A stretch of 64,000 nucleotides of DNA from Pseudoalteromonas luteoviolacea H33-S (GTDB lineage Bacteria; Pseudomonadota; Gammaproteobacteria; Enterobacterales; Alteromonadaceae). Under the pieces are notes generated by a model. It was not told where the DNA came from. It searched no databases and was given only the letters and a program-made list of their open reading frames with translations. The stretch is taken from NCBI RefSeq assembly GCF_001625695.1, contig NZ_AUXY01000133.1, positions 62,001-126,000 on the forward strand, given 5' to 3'. A program made the position numbers and the translations under genes. Of this stretch, positions 52,259 through 61,784 are shown one piece after another. Within the stretch, counting starts at the first letter, position 1. Each line of letters begins with the position of its first letter.

Positions 52259-52695
52259 GCACTTAAGTTAGGCTATTCACAAGGGTAGCCTGAACAAACA
52301 TCGTTATAGCTTGTTTTACTCATCAATTTTTACCCCTGTTAAATTCAAAAAATTATAGGTTTCTATAAGATATGAATACTTAGTATCGGACTTTAATTAC
52401 GATATTGTTTGATTGTTCATTTTTATCTTTTTCTTCGAAATTAATGCGAGTCTGAATGGTGTGCTTGATTTTGTGTACTACATGAATCTTTGCAAAAAGT
52501 TGTGATTATCTATATTCCTCGAAAATGTACCCGAAATCTAAAGTGAATTTTTAACGTCCTTGATTATACTTTGCATATCTCTATCTAGGCATGTTTTATG
52601 TTTTCTGGTCGTTATCGGGTCGACGGTTAGATAAAGAGGTCTTGCTTGGAGTAGGTAGTGATGAACATACGATAACCAATGATAGGTGATTAGCT
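52259..52695. other. Intergenic region before the lipoprotein/cyclase operon
   Basis: 437 bases. A short hairpin (AGGCTA 52270-52275 / TAGCCT 52286-52291) may end astB. The rest holds no gene I can support. The promoter of the following five-gene operon must be here but was not located. Confidence 0.35.
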
Positions 52696-54039
52696 ATGTC
52701 ACTAGTACTTCGATGCGCACAGTACGTTTTTATAACCCTTGCTAGCCTGAGTAGTTCAATATGCCTAGCACTGGATAATCCATCTCAATCTGATGAGAAA
52801 TTGAAACAAATCCTCAGCGATATTAACGCTAACTTAGTTGAAAAAGACTATCAATCAGCTTATCAAAAAGCGGAAGCTGCAAGTGACGAGTGGGCTGGAG
52901 AGCCAAGTTTTGACTTTTTGTATGCTCAAGCGGCTTTAGAACAGGCCAAATATGATGAAGCTATTTTTGCATTAGAGCGAGTGTTGGTTAGCTGGCCAGA
53001 TCATATTCCTAGCCATTATTTGTTAGGTTTAACCTATGCGAAACAAAAAAACTATGCTCAGGCTAGTAGCGTTTTTTCAGATTTGTTAAATGCGCAATTA
53101 AGTTCGACAATGCGCGAGAGGGTAAGTCAAGCATTAGAAGCAATTGACCGCAATACACAAAAACTGGAGCAGTCATTTAACCACGCAATCTCGCTTGCAC
53201 TGGGTCATGACTCCAATGTGAATAGCGGGGCGCTGGATGACAGAATTGTTATTGGCGGGTTGCCTCTCACTCTAGGCCAGAGCAGCTTGAAAACATCAGA
53301 TAACTTTATGCGGTTTAAGTATCGTTTTAGAGGTAGTTGGCAGCAAACTCAATATCAAGGTTGGCGTTTGGACGTCAATTATTCAGATCAACGTCACAAG
53401 GATACTGAACAGTTTGATAGATACCAAGGCAATATTCGCTTTGGCTATGAGCATAAAAAAGATGACTTAACGCTCACCGCAGGTGGTCAATTTGGTGTTT
53501 TGGCACTGGATGATAATACCTATCAACAAGATATCGGAATGTATGGCTCTGCGCAATACAACATATCAACTCATTATTTCGCTGCTTTGAGCAGCTTTAT
53601 TTTTTCGCAAAACAATGTTCAAGACCGAAATCTTGATAGTCGTATTTATACGATTCAAGGATCTGCAGGATATTCATCAGCGTTATGGTTGTTGAGGGCT
53701 GATATTGGATATACCTGGCAACCTGCAAGGTATGAAGAGGGTGAGCATTACGGCCGAGATTATAACTTTATTTCCGGGTCGGTAAGCCATAAAACCGGAG
53801 AAAAGGGGTTATTGAGCTTTAAAGCGCAATACAGAGATATTGAACATCGTGCAGATCACCCACTTTTCTTGTCGACAAGAAATGAAGAGCTTGTGATTCT
53901 GAATTTGAATTGGCGATACAGATGGAGCCAAGCGTTGAGTATTTATTTGTCAGCTTCCTACTACGACAAACATAGCTCAATTACCTTATATAGCTACGAT
54001 AGAACAGAATGGTTCACGGGAGTCCGTTATGAATTCTAA
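52696..54039 (+). CDS. TPR plus beta-barrel outer-membrane protein (Slam/DUF560-like)
   Basis: 447 residues. Signal peptide to about residue 25. TPR-type helices occupy about 36-150 (SFDFLYAQAALEQAKYDEAIFALERVL and IPSHYLLGLTYAKQKNYAQASSVFSDLL). From about 155 a beta-barrel begins with ISLALGHDSNVNSG and ends in aromatic F (VRYEF), the outer-membrane signature. The TPR-then-barrel layout is that of surface lipoprotein assembly modifiers (Slam, DUF560) and of related exopolysaccharide exporters. First gene of an operon that encodes a giant lipoprotein, so lipoprotein export is the favoured guess. Confidence 0.7.
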   Translation: MSLVLRCAQYVFITLASLSSSICLALDNPSQSDEKLKQILSDINANLVEKDYQSAYQKAEAASDEWAGEPSFDFLYAQAALEQAKYDEAIFALERVLVSWPDHIPSHYLLGLTYAKQKNYAQASSVFSDLLNAQLSSTMRERVSQALEAIDRNTQKLEQSFNHAISLALGHDSNVNSGALDDRIVIGGLPLTLGQSSLKTSDNFMRFKYRFRGSWQQTQYQGWRLDVNYSDQRHKDTEQFDRYQGNIRFGYEHKKDDLTLTAGGQFGVLALDDNTYQQDIGMYGSAQYNISTHYFAALSSFIFSQNNVQDRNLDSRIYTIQGSAGYSSALWLLRADIGYTWQPARYEEGEHYGRDYNFISGSVSHKTGEKGLLSFKAQYRDIEHRADHPLFLSTRNEELVILNLNWRYRWSQALSIYLSASYYDKHSSITLYSYDRTEWFTGVRYEF

Positions 54040-55237
54040 CTTTAAGTTGATTGTAAACTTTACATCAATATCAAGTGCCATGGCTCTCGCTGTAGTATTG
54101 CCATTTTTTGTCCATGCTGAACAAGCAGGGAAAACCATTATGTCTCGTGGTGATGTGGTTGCGACAGACAGCAGTAATGCGTCACAACGAGATCTCAAAA
54201 GGCGCAGCCCAATTTATAATGTCGATGTTGTAAATACGGGTGAATCAAGTCAGGCCCAGCTCAGAATGCAAGACGGCGCGCTCATTGCACTCAAAGCTCA
54301 AACTCAATTGAAGATTGAAGAGTACTCGCTTGGCAGTGCTGAAGGTGGCTCAGTAGTTATGGAGCTTATCTCTGGCGGACTTAGAACGATTACAGGTGAA
54401 ATTAAAGGTGATAAAAGTAATTATAAATTAAAAACACCTGTCGGCAGTATTGGGATCCGTGGCACGCACTATGAAGTCGAATGGAAAAATAATGAGTTAT
54501 TTCTAGCTGTTTGGGACGGTACGATTGAGTTAGATATGAGTGGTGCAACAGGTGCTGAAGGGCCTGTATTACTGGGTAAAGGCGGCGACTTTTCGTTTGC
54601 AAAGGTGAGTGAGAATGGCGCCGTTACATCACTACTTAAACCCCCTTCTGAGCTATCTTCATTGTCTTCGTCAGTAAGTGAATCTGCACAGTCAAGTGAC
54701 TCTGAAGAACAAGGCACTACGGTTGCGAGTGCTGAATTAGACCCGAGCGAGCAGCCAATCCCGATATTAGAAGGGAGCTTTGCTCAAGTAGCCAATGATG
54801 TATCACAAAATGAGTTCATCAATGAACAAGAACTAGATAGCTTGGGGACCGCAGATATTGGTGAATTGATTTCCGAGCGAACTGGAAGCACAGACTATAC
54901 GGTACTTGAAAGCATAGATGCCAGCTCGAGCCTAGGCGCTGTAAGCTCTATAAATATGCAAATGACAGTTGATTTTGATCGAGGAACTGTTGAACAAGGG
55001 GCATTGTCCTTTCAAGATTCTGGTGGTGAGTGGTTTGCAGCATTTAATGGCTTAATAACTACCGAAGGCATGGATCTTGGTATTAATTTTGCCTCTCATG
55101 GAAATAACTTAGCTCATGGGACAATTCAAAGTCGATTTATAGATGGACTTGAAAAGTTGAGTGGTGACTTCAATTTAAGAGAAATAGACAACCCGAGTGT
55201 GACTGCTCGTGGTGATTTTCTATTAGGCCAGCCTTAG
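54029..55237 (+). CDS. Exported FecR-domain protein
   Basis: 402 residues, start set by GGAG and overlapping the upstream gene by 11 bases. Signal peptide (about 1-32, FFVHA). FecR domain at about 55-170: RSPIYNVDVVNTGESSQAQLRMQDGALIALKAQTQLKIEEY, then GGLRTITGEIKGDKSNYKLKTPVGSIGIRGTHYEV, the classic T-P-x-G-x-x-x-V/I-R-G-T ending (shown as two nearby blocks). The C-terminal 230 residues are Ser/Glu-rich, then beta-rich. In TonB-signalling systems FecR binds a sigma factor; here no sigma factor is present and the domain is periplasmic, so it is more likely structural or a sensor partner of the downstream CHASE2 cyclase. Confidence 0.78.
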   Translation: MNSNFKLIVNFTSISSAMALAVVLPFFVHAEQAGKTIMSRGDVVATDSSNASQRDLKRRSPIYNVDVVNTGESSQAQLRMQDGALIALKAQTQLKIEEYSLGSAEGGSVVMELISGGLRTITGEIKGDKSNYKLKTPVGSIGIRGTHYEVEWKNNELFLAVWDGTIELDMSGATGAEGPVLLGKGGDFSFAKVSENGAVTSLLKPPSELSSLSSSVSESAQSSDSEEQGTTVASAELDPSEQPIPILEGSFAQVANDVSQNEFINEQELDSLGTADIGELISERTGSTDYTVLESIDASSSLGAVSSINMQMTVDFDRGTVEQGALSFQDSGGEWFAAFNGLITTEGMDLGINFASHGNNLAHGTIQSRFIDGLEKLSGDFNLREIDNPSVTARGDFLLGQP

Positions 55238-55244
55238 GAGAAAT

Positions 55245-58200
55245 ATGATGAACCTAAGTGCATTAATACGAATTTTAGTTGCGATTATATTCGCAACGCT
55301 TATAGCGGGCTGTGGTGGTGGAGATGATAGAAAACCACTTCAGCAAAATAATAGCGCTTCTGAAGCGGCTGAACAGTCAACACCTTCAAATCCGCACACT
55401 TTTTCAAGTGCGCCTGTCGTGGTTGACTTTTCTTATCAACCCAAATTTAGACATGCTCGACTAGGTGCAACTCAGGTAGTTGACGAGCGGATGATAAATG
55501 GAACAGGTGATCTCACCCATCCTCAAGGAGCGTTTACTGAACGCGGAAATATCACAGTTGCGGTTGATAATATTGAAGACCCTGATGGCATTGCTCGAGT
55601 GCTTTTGGGGTTTGATAATGCAGAGCAAGCTATTGAGCTGTGCAGTGCAAATTGTGGTTCGCCTTTTAAATTTACTCAAACCGGAGTCAATCCATTTGAC
55701 TTTGGCCAGCAAAGTGGCACTGTTAATCTCCAAGTGTGGGTAGAAGATCTTAATGGCAACCTCAGTGTAGTAGCGATTAAGCAGGTGAACTGGCAGCCGC
55801 AAAGTATCGTCGTTGAGCCTGCACAAAGGCAAGATGATGGTACCGTAGAGGTTAATTGGCTGCCACTTGATAGCGCACTGAGATACAACATTTATTTGTC
55901 AGAAGAGCTTATAAACAGTCGTGCGACGATCAATTCACTTCCTGCTAGCAATCGATTTGTTGCTTTGACACAGACCACTCAGTCATTTTCTGGTCTGGAT
56001 CCTACAAAGCACTATTACGTCATGGTAACAGGCATAGATGGTAGCGGTGAAAGTGCTTTTAGTGAATCAATCCTGTTGCCTGCTACTGAGAACACGCCAC
56101 CAATTGCAAGAGATGATAGTTTCTCAGGGCTTCAGTTTGAGTCAATTTCTGGCAATGTTTTAAGCAATGATGATGATTTGGGTTTTGGTCCGATTGAAGT
56201 TTTAGATGAGCTTATTACAGCGCCATCAAATGGTACCGTTAATATTTCTCCAAGCGGTAACTTTACTTATACCCCAAGTGATAACTTTTTTGGTAATGAC
56301 AGCTTTATTTATCAAATTCAAAATTCACAAGGCGCAACGGCTCAGGCGGCCGTTACGTTGGAAATAGAAGCGGTAAGAGTTTCAATACTTACGCTTAATA
56401 ATAGTTATGTAGTTGAAAAAAACACGGAGTTGGCTGTTACTGGGCGCGGCGTACTTGTGAATGATGTGCATTTATTGGATCAAGCACTGCAAATGGACAC
56501 CCAGCCTGAGCGTGATGTAGAAAATGGCGCTTTGACACTAAACTCTGATGGTAGCTTTATTTATGTGCCAAATAGTGACTTCATCGGCGAGGATTCATTT
56601 ATTTACCGTGTTCGGAGTAATGATGGTGAAGTGCAAATGGCAGAGGTATTTATTTCTGTACAAGATAGTGTTACCAGTATTCCTCCTGTCGCAGTGAATG
56701 ACATGTTTGAGACCAGCGAAGATTTTATTTTGTCGGTTAGCTCACCCGGCGTATTAGAGAATGACACGGATCAAGCGCTGGATAATGTTTCGATTGGTAT
56801 TGAGACAACCACAATGAGTGGTACTTTGGAATTGACCGAACAAGGCGGGTTTAGATATATCCCTAATGCAGACTTTTCTGGGCAGGACTTCTTTATTTAT
56901 AACATTACCAATGAAGATGGCTTGAGCGCTAATGCTTTTGGTTTAATTAATGTCATCAGTGTCAATGATCCACCTATGGCCGTGGATGACTCTATCGAAG
57001 TTGCACAGGGTCAACCAACTGCAATAAATGTAACAAGTAATGATAGTGATAAAGATGGTGAGCTGGTTTTATCGACATTAGAAATTGTTATGCAGCCAAT
57101 GCACGGAAATCTTTCGTTTGATTCAAGCAATGGGCAATTTATTTATCAGAGTGATGCCAATTACCGAGGTCCTGATTATTTTGTTTATACAATTGATGAT
57201 AATGAAGGTGCTAAATCTAACGAGGCGCAGGTACAAATATTTGTTACAGGAGAGAACACAGCCCCCATGGCTGTAAATGACACTGCCAGCACTTCTCAAG
57301 GTATACCTGTAGATATTGATGTTCTGTCAAACGACTCAGACTCAGATGGCACGTTAGTGTTTAGTTCTATTGAGATCACGACAAACCCAGAAAATGGGCA
57401 AGTGAGCCTTAATTCAAGCGACGGCATTTTGGTCTACACGCCAAGTTCAGGGTTCTCAGGCACAGATTCATTCCAATATCGAGTTCAAGACAATGAAGGC
57501 CTAGTTTCTAATATTGCGTCGGTTATTGTGACGGTACAAGCTGTCAATCAGGCTCCTGTGGCAAATGCAGACAGTGCACAGGTGGAAATTGGTGCATCGG
57601 TTGTGGTGGTTGTGCTGGAGAATGATATTGATTCAGATGGCATGATTGATGGTAGTACTGTAGAGGTAGTCGCAAACCCTAGTAAAGGCACTGTTAATGT
57701 TGAGTCTACCGGAGAGATTTTGTATGTGCATACTGGGACAGCGGTTGGCACGGATAGCTTCTCATACCGAGTAAGAGATGATGATGGTGCACTCTCAAAT
57801 ATCGCACTTGTTTCTATTAATATTGTTGAGCCAGATACTACGCCAGTAGCGAATGCAGATACAGCGTCACTTGATAAGAACACGTCCGTTATGATTGATG
57901 TGTTGAGTAATGATGATGCCAAAGGACAGACGTTAAATTTATCTACCATCGAAATAATCAATGCTGTAGAGCATGGTTCCACTTCTACTGATACATCTAC
58001 AGGCTATATTAGTTATATTCCAGTGAGTAACTTTGTTGGTACTGATAGCTTTACTTATCAAGTTATGAATAACTTAGGTGAAACTTCCAATGCTGCTACA
58101 GTCACCATTACAGTATTACCTAGAAATTACCCACCTACGGTTTCGCCCAACTCTGCAAATATAGACACAAATGTTTCAATTGGTGATCTGGTGCTTCAAA

Positions 58201-60953
58201 TTGCAGCTGTCGACCCTGATGGTGATGGAATTAGTTATTCATTGAGTGGCACGAACGCTAGTTTATTCTCAGTAGCTGCGAATGGACATGTTACTGTTGC
58301 CAATGCAACTCAAATAGTGAGCAATGGTGAGGCGGTATATAACTTAACCGTTGAAGTGTGTGACGATATTTCCCCTCCTTTGTGTACCAGTGCGCAAATT
58401 ACTATTAATGTCAGTGTGGCGGTGCAAAGCTTTGTCGCGAATAAGCTTACTTCATTTGGTACGGATGGAGAGCAGGTTGTTCGTTTAAGGGCAAGCAAAG
58501 AGTACCATGAGTATGGTCAAACTATTTTACTTGCAGATGGCAAATTGCTAACAGTGGGTGGTGTGGGTCAATTTGAAGCGAGCATCAGTCGAAACATACA
58601 CAGAGCAGCTGTGAGCAAGTTAAATACCGATGGACACTTTGATAGAACATTCGCAACTAACGGTGTCTTTACAAGTTATTTTGGCATCGAAGTAGCAGGA
58701 CAGCCGCAAAATATTGTCGCGAGCTCGGTTGCGATTGACAGTGAAAATAGGATCTATGTTGCGGGTTATGCCGACTTTGGTACGACTAAGGAGCTGCTCA
58801 TATTCAGATTGTCATCTGATGGTAATCATGATACCAGCTATGGTGCTGGCTCTGGGTACACTCAGTTGCCATTGACATCTGGTGCAAGTGTAGAGCCTGT
58901 GGCCATATTTGTAGGTGATTCACAAGTTGTCACTGTGGTTTCGAACGTGACTGTTGGGTCACAAACGACAATTATGGTACGTCGTATTGATAATACAGGA
59001 GGGGTAACGGGGTCTTTAGATATTGCACCAAACTCTTCTCAGTTTGCCAACGGTGCAACTGAAATAAATAACACGATAGTAATGTATGGTGAAACAACTT
59101 CTGAAGCAGGTAATAAAGATGTACTAATGGCACGTTTTGACAGTGCAAGTTTGAACTTAGATACATCTTTTGGGGCCTCGGGCATATTGCAGCTTGATTT
59201 AACATCTTCATCGTTTGACGACAGAGCTAATGATGTAATCCTATTATCAGATAACAAGCTATTGGTGACAGGTGATAGTTATTTACCTGGCGGTACCTTT
59301 AAATCTACTTTTGTAATGCGCCTGGCTAGCAATGGTGCCCTTGATACAGATTTTGATACGAACGGTTTTAAAGTTTACGAATTTAATGAGTTACCTTCTA
59401 CAAACATTAGTGGTTTAGATTTAAGCGCTTGGCATGCATCAGGAAAAGGTCTTTTTGCAGATGAGACTCACTATTACATTGGTGTTGGAAGAGGGCAGTC
59501 AACAAGCTCCTACAGCGTTGCACAAATCTTTAGAGTGTCTCATGCGGGAGTCGCAGATAGTGGCTGGGTGCCAGATTTAGGTGGGCCAACTGTGTTTAAT
59601 TCTTTAGGGTTAACGCCTGGTGGCATGATCCGCACAGCACAAGGGTTGCTGCTTCCTGGTTATAAATATAACTTAATCGGAAACAATTTCTTTAGATCAT
59701 ATTGGTTTGGTGAATTCACTTTATCAGGTGTCCTTAACTCCGCATTTGGTAGCGGTGGAGAGGTTAGCAATACGGTTGGGGATGCTGATGAGCGATTTGA
59801 GTTTGGTTTCACCTCTTCATTACAAAGTGACAGGTTCTTCCTAGCTGGCGATGCCAAAACATCTCATGATAATGATGTGCCATATATCTATAAATTGGAT
59901 GCCACGGGTAAAGGAAGCTCAGATTTTGGTAATCTGGGGATATCACAGGTTTCTACTGGTATCAATGCTGTTGCAACTGCTTCTGCTCAGTTAACTTCTG
60001 GCAACATATTAATGGCATTCCAAGGGGTTACTTCTACTGCTGATGCCTATATTGCTAGTTTTGCGAATGGCAAGATACAAGATATGACATTTGCAGCGGG
60101 GGTAAATCAGGGAATTGTGCAAATTGCCGCGAGCACTTATTCAGGCGAGTCAATTACAGTTAAGCGTTTATATGGGCTTGCGACAGGCGGATTTCTTGCG
60201 TTTGCAAAAATATTTGATGGCTGCATAAATCAAAGCTATGGCTTTGTCTTCACCAGCTCTGGTGTACTGTCTAATGCGTTTCAGTATCCAGTACCAGGAG
60301 AACCTGCTTGTAATACTTCAGCAAGGAGCATTGATTTTGTTCATCCAGTTTCGACATTCCTTGTTGGAGTAGGTACTGATGAGCAAGTATTCCCTGAGCC
60401 ACGAATTATTCTTGCCAAAGCGACTGTTACTGGCGCATTAGATACAACTTTTGGTACTAACGGCGTTGCGGAATTAGATATCGGTTTATCTTCAGGAGAG
60501 TCGATTTCACTTACTGGATCTTTGGTTGATTCTGAAGGCCGATTTGTGATCTTCGGCACCGGCGGAAGTAAAAACTTTGTGATGAGAGTCAATAGTGACG
60601 GCTTAATTGACAGCACATTTGGTTCTGGCGGTGTTTTGATGTTTGAGCAGTTAGGCACAACCCCAGTTGTTGTTAAACAAGGCTGGGTCCAAAGCACTGG
60701 AGAGTTGGTGTTATTCTTACAAGAGTCAAGCGGCCAAGGTATTTACATTGCTCGGGTTAAATTAGCTGATGATGCGGGTACTCTCGATACAGCGTTTAAC
60801 TCTGTCGGTTATCAAAACTTCTCGGTGTCCATGACAGGACAGCTTTCCTCTGCTATTAGTTTGAATAATGGCGATAGTTTTGTGCTGGTTTTACAACAGG
60901 ATGAGCCTAAGGTCATTGTGTTGCAAGCGGGTATCATTGAAATAGCTGACTAG
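55245..60953 (+). CDS. Giant lipoprotein with Ig-like repeats and a delta-60 repeat propeller
   Basis: 1902 residues. Lipoprotein signal IIFATLIAGCGGGDD. A fibronectin-III-like segment lies near 185-280. Seven Ig/VCBS-like repeats of about 95 residues span about 283-960, each of the form P-x-A-x-D-D, N-D-x-D, N-G-x-V, Y-x-P-x-x-x-F-x-G-x-D-S-F-x-Y, D-x-x-G-x-x-S-N. A cadherin-like repeat follows (about 961-1060, VDPDGDGISYSLSG). The C-terminal about 840 residues carry delta-60 repeats (LDTSFGASGI, LDTTFGTNGV, IDSTFGSGGV). It is presumably surface-exposed, exported by the barrel protein two genes upstream, and may be an adhesin or ligand-sensing protein. Confidence 0.8.
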   Translation: MMNLSALIRILVAIIFATLIAGCGGGDDRKPLQQNNSASEAAEQSTPSNPHTFSSAPVVVDFSYQPKFRHARLGATQVVDERMINGTGDLTHPQGAFTERGNITVAVDNIEDPDGIARVLLGFDNAEQAIELCSANCGSPFKFTQTGVNPFDFGQQSGTVNLQVWVEDLNGNLSVVAIKQVNWQPQSIVVEPAQRQDDGTVEVNWLPLDSALRYNIYLSEELINSRATINSLPASNRFVALTQTTQSFSGLDPTKHYYVMVTGIDGSGESAFSESILLPATENTPPIARDDSFSGLQFESISGNVLSNDDDLGFGPIEVLDELITAPSNGTVNISPSGNFTYTPSDNFFGNDSFIYQIQNSQGATAQAAVTLEIEAVRVSILTLNNSYVVEKNTELAVTGRGVLVNDVHLLDQALQMDTQPERDVENGALTLNSDGSFIYVPNSDFIGEDSFIYRVRSNDGEVQMAEVFISVQDSVTSIPPVAVNDMFETSEDFILSVSSPGVLENDTDQALDNVSIGIETTTMSGTLELTEQGGFRYIPNADFSGQDFFIYNITNEDGLSANAFGLINVISVNDPPMAVDDSIEVAQGQPTAINVTSNDSDKDGELVLSTLEIVMQPMHGNLSFDSSNGQFIYQSDANYRGPDYFVYTIDDNEGAKSNEAQVQIFVTGENTAPMAVNDTASTSQGIPVDIDVLSNDSDSDGTLVFSSIEITTNPENGQVSLNSSDGILVYTPSSGFSGTDSFQYRVQDNEGLVSNIASVIVTVQAVNQAPVANADSAQVEIGASVVVVVLENDIDSDGMIDGSTVEVVANPSKGTVNVESTGEILYVHTGTAVGTDSFSYRVRDDDGALSNIALVSINIVEPDTTPVANADTASLDKNTSVMIDVLSNDDAKGQTLNLSTIEIINAVEHGSTSTDTSTGYISYIPVSNFVGTDSFTYQVMNNLGETSNAATVTITVLPRNYPPTVSPNSANIDTNVSIGDLVLQIAAVDPDGDGISYSLSGTNASLFSVAANGHVTVANATQIVSNGEAVYNLTVEVCDDISPPLCTSAQITINVSVAVQSFVANKLTSFGTDGEQVVRLRASKEYHEYGQTILLADGKLLTVGGVGQFEASISRNIHRAAVSKLNTDGHFDRTFATNGVFTSYFGIEVAGQPQNIVASSVAIDSENRIYVAGYADFGTTKELLIFRLSSDGNHDTSYGAGSGYTQLPLTSGASVEPVAIFVGDSQVVTVVSNVTVGSQTTIMVRRIDNTGGVTGSLDIAPNSSQFANGATEINNTIVMYGETTSEAGNKDVLMARFDSASLNLDTSFGASGILQLDLTSSSFDDRANDVILLSDNKLLVTGDSYLPGGTFKSTFVMRLASNGALDTDFDTNGFKVYEFNELPSTNISGLDLSAWHASGKGLFADETHYYIGVGRGQSTSSYSVAQIFRVSHAGVADSGWVPDLGGPTVFNSLGLTPGGMIRTAQGLLLPGYKYNLIGNNFFRSYWFGEFTLSGVLNSAFGSGGEVSNTVGDADERFEFGFTSSLQSDRFFLAGDAKTSHDNDVPYIYKLDATGKGSSDFGNLGISQVSTGINAVATASAQLTSGNILMAFQGVTSTADAYIASFANGKIQDMTFAAGVNQGIVQIAASTYSGESITVKRLYGLATGGFLAFAKIFDGCINQSYGFVFTSSGVLSNAFQYPVPGEPACNTSARSIDFVHPVSTFLVGVGTDEQVFPEPRIILAKATVTGALDTTFGTNGVAELDIGLSSGESISLTGSLVDSEGRFVIFGTGGSKNFVMRVNSDGLIDSTFGSGGVLMFEQLGTTPVVVKQGWVQSTGELVLFLQESSGQGIYIARVKLADDAGTLDTAFNSVGYQNFSVSMTGQLSSAISLNNGDSFVLVLQQDEPKVIVLQAGIIEIAD

Positions 60954-60968
60954 CGAGGTTGATATAGA

Positions 60969-61784
60969 ATGCGGTTAAAATTCTACGGTGTGCGGGGCTC
61001 TATCCCCACACCGGGACCAAATACAGTCAAATATGGTGGCAATACGGTGTGTGTATCACTGCAAAGCCAAAGCAATACACACATTATCTTAGACTCTGGA
61101 ACAGGTATAAGACTACTTGGTGACGAGCTAATGAAAGATAAGCGGGATATTTATATTCTGCTTAGTCATAACCATTGGGATCATATCCAAGGCTTTCCGT
61201 TTTTTGTGCCTGCGTATATGCCAAATAAAAATATCACAATCATTCCAGGTGTAACTGATGCTCAGGCGCCTGATGCGATTTTGCGGCAAATGGATGGCAG
61301 TTATTTCCCTGTGCAATATGATGATTTGCCGTCAACGGTGAAAGTTGTGCAGCAGCAAAATGATACTTGGCACTATCATGATATTAAAATTGAGCGTATG
61401 GCGATGAATCACCCTGGTGGCGGTAGTGCATATCGCTTAACGGTTGATGGGCTAAAAATAGTTTATGCAATTGATAACGAGCTGTACCCTCCAAATGATC
61501 CGGTGACGAGTTTTGATAAGTGGGTTGAGTTCGTCGATGGTGTTGACTATTTAATCCATGATGGGCAGTTTATCCCCAGTGATTACCCTTTAAAGATGGG
61601 GTGGGGGCATTCGCAGATTAAAGATGCTTTAGATTTGGCGGTACAAGGCAAGGTTAAAAACTTAGTTCTTATTAGTCATGACCCTGCAAGATCAGATGAT
61701 GACCTGGACCAAATAGCACAAGACATTGGTAAGCAGGGCTACGATTTTAAAACCATTATTGCCCATGAGGGGCTCATAATTTAA
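60969..61784 (+). CDS. Metallo-beta-lactamase-fold hydrolase
   Basis: 271 residues without signal peptide, so cytosolic. Start MRLKFYGVRGSIPTPGPNTVKYGGNT is typical of a phosphodiesterase-like branch of the fold (quoted here as two overlapping blocks, GVRGSIPTPGPNT and VKYGGNT). Metal ligands H67, H69, D71 and H72 occur in LLSHNHWDHIQG, with later His in MNHPGGG, D in AIDNE and H in LISHDPA. Close relatives are often encoded with cyclases or two-component genes. Hydrolysis of a phosphodiester such as a cyclic nucleotide is possible. It lies 15 bases after the lipoprotein gene and overlaps the cyclase start (TAATG). Confidence 0.82.
   Translation: MRLKFYGVRGSIPTPGPNTVKYGGNTVCVSLQSQSNTHIILDSGTGIRLLGDELMKDKRDIYILLSHNHWDHIQGFPFFVPAYMPNKNITIIPGVTDAQAPDAILRQMDGSYFPVQYDDLPSTVKVVQQQNDTWHYHDIKIERMAMNHPGGGSAYRLTVDGLKIVYAIDNELYPPNDPVTSFDKWVEFVDGVDYLIHDGQFIPSDYPLKMGWGHSQIKDALDLAVQGKVKNLVLISHDPARSDDDLDQIAQDIGKQGYDFKTIIAHEGLII

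Noticed and set aside
56091..58430. Repeated DNA inside the giant gene, considered as a mobile or tandem DNA repeat
   Set aside because: The repetition is at protein level (Ig-like domains) and diverged in nucleotides. No direct repeat, terminal repeat or transposase is present.
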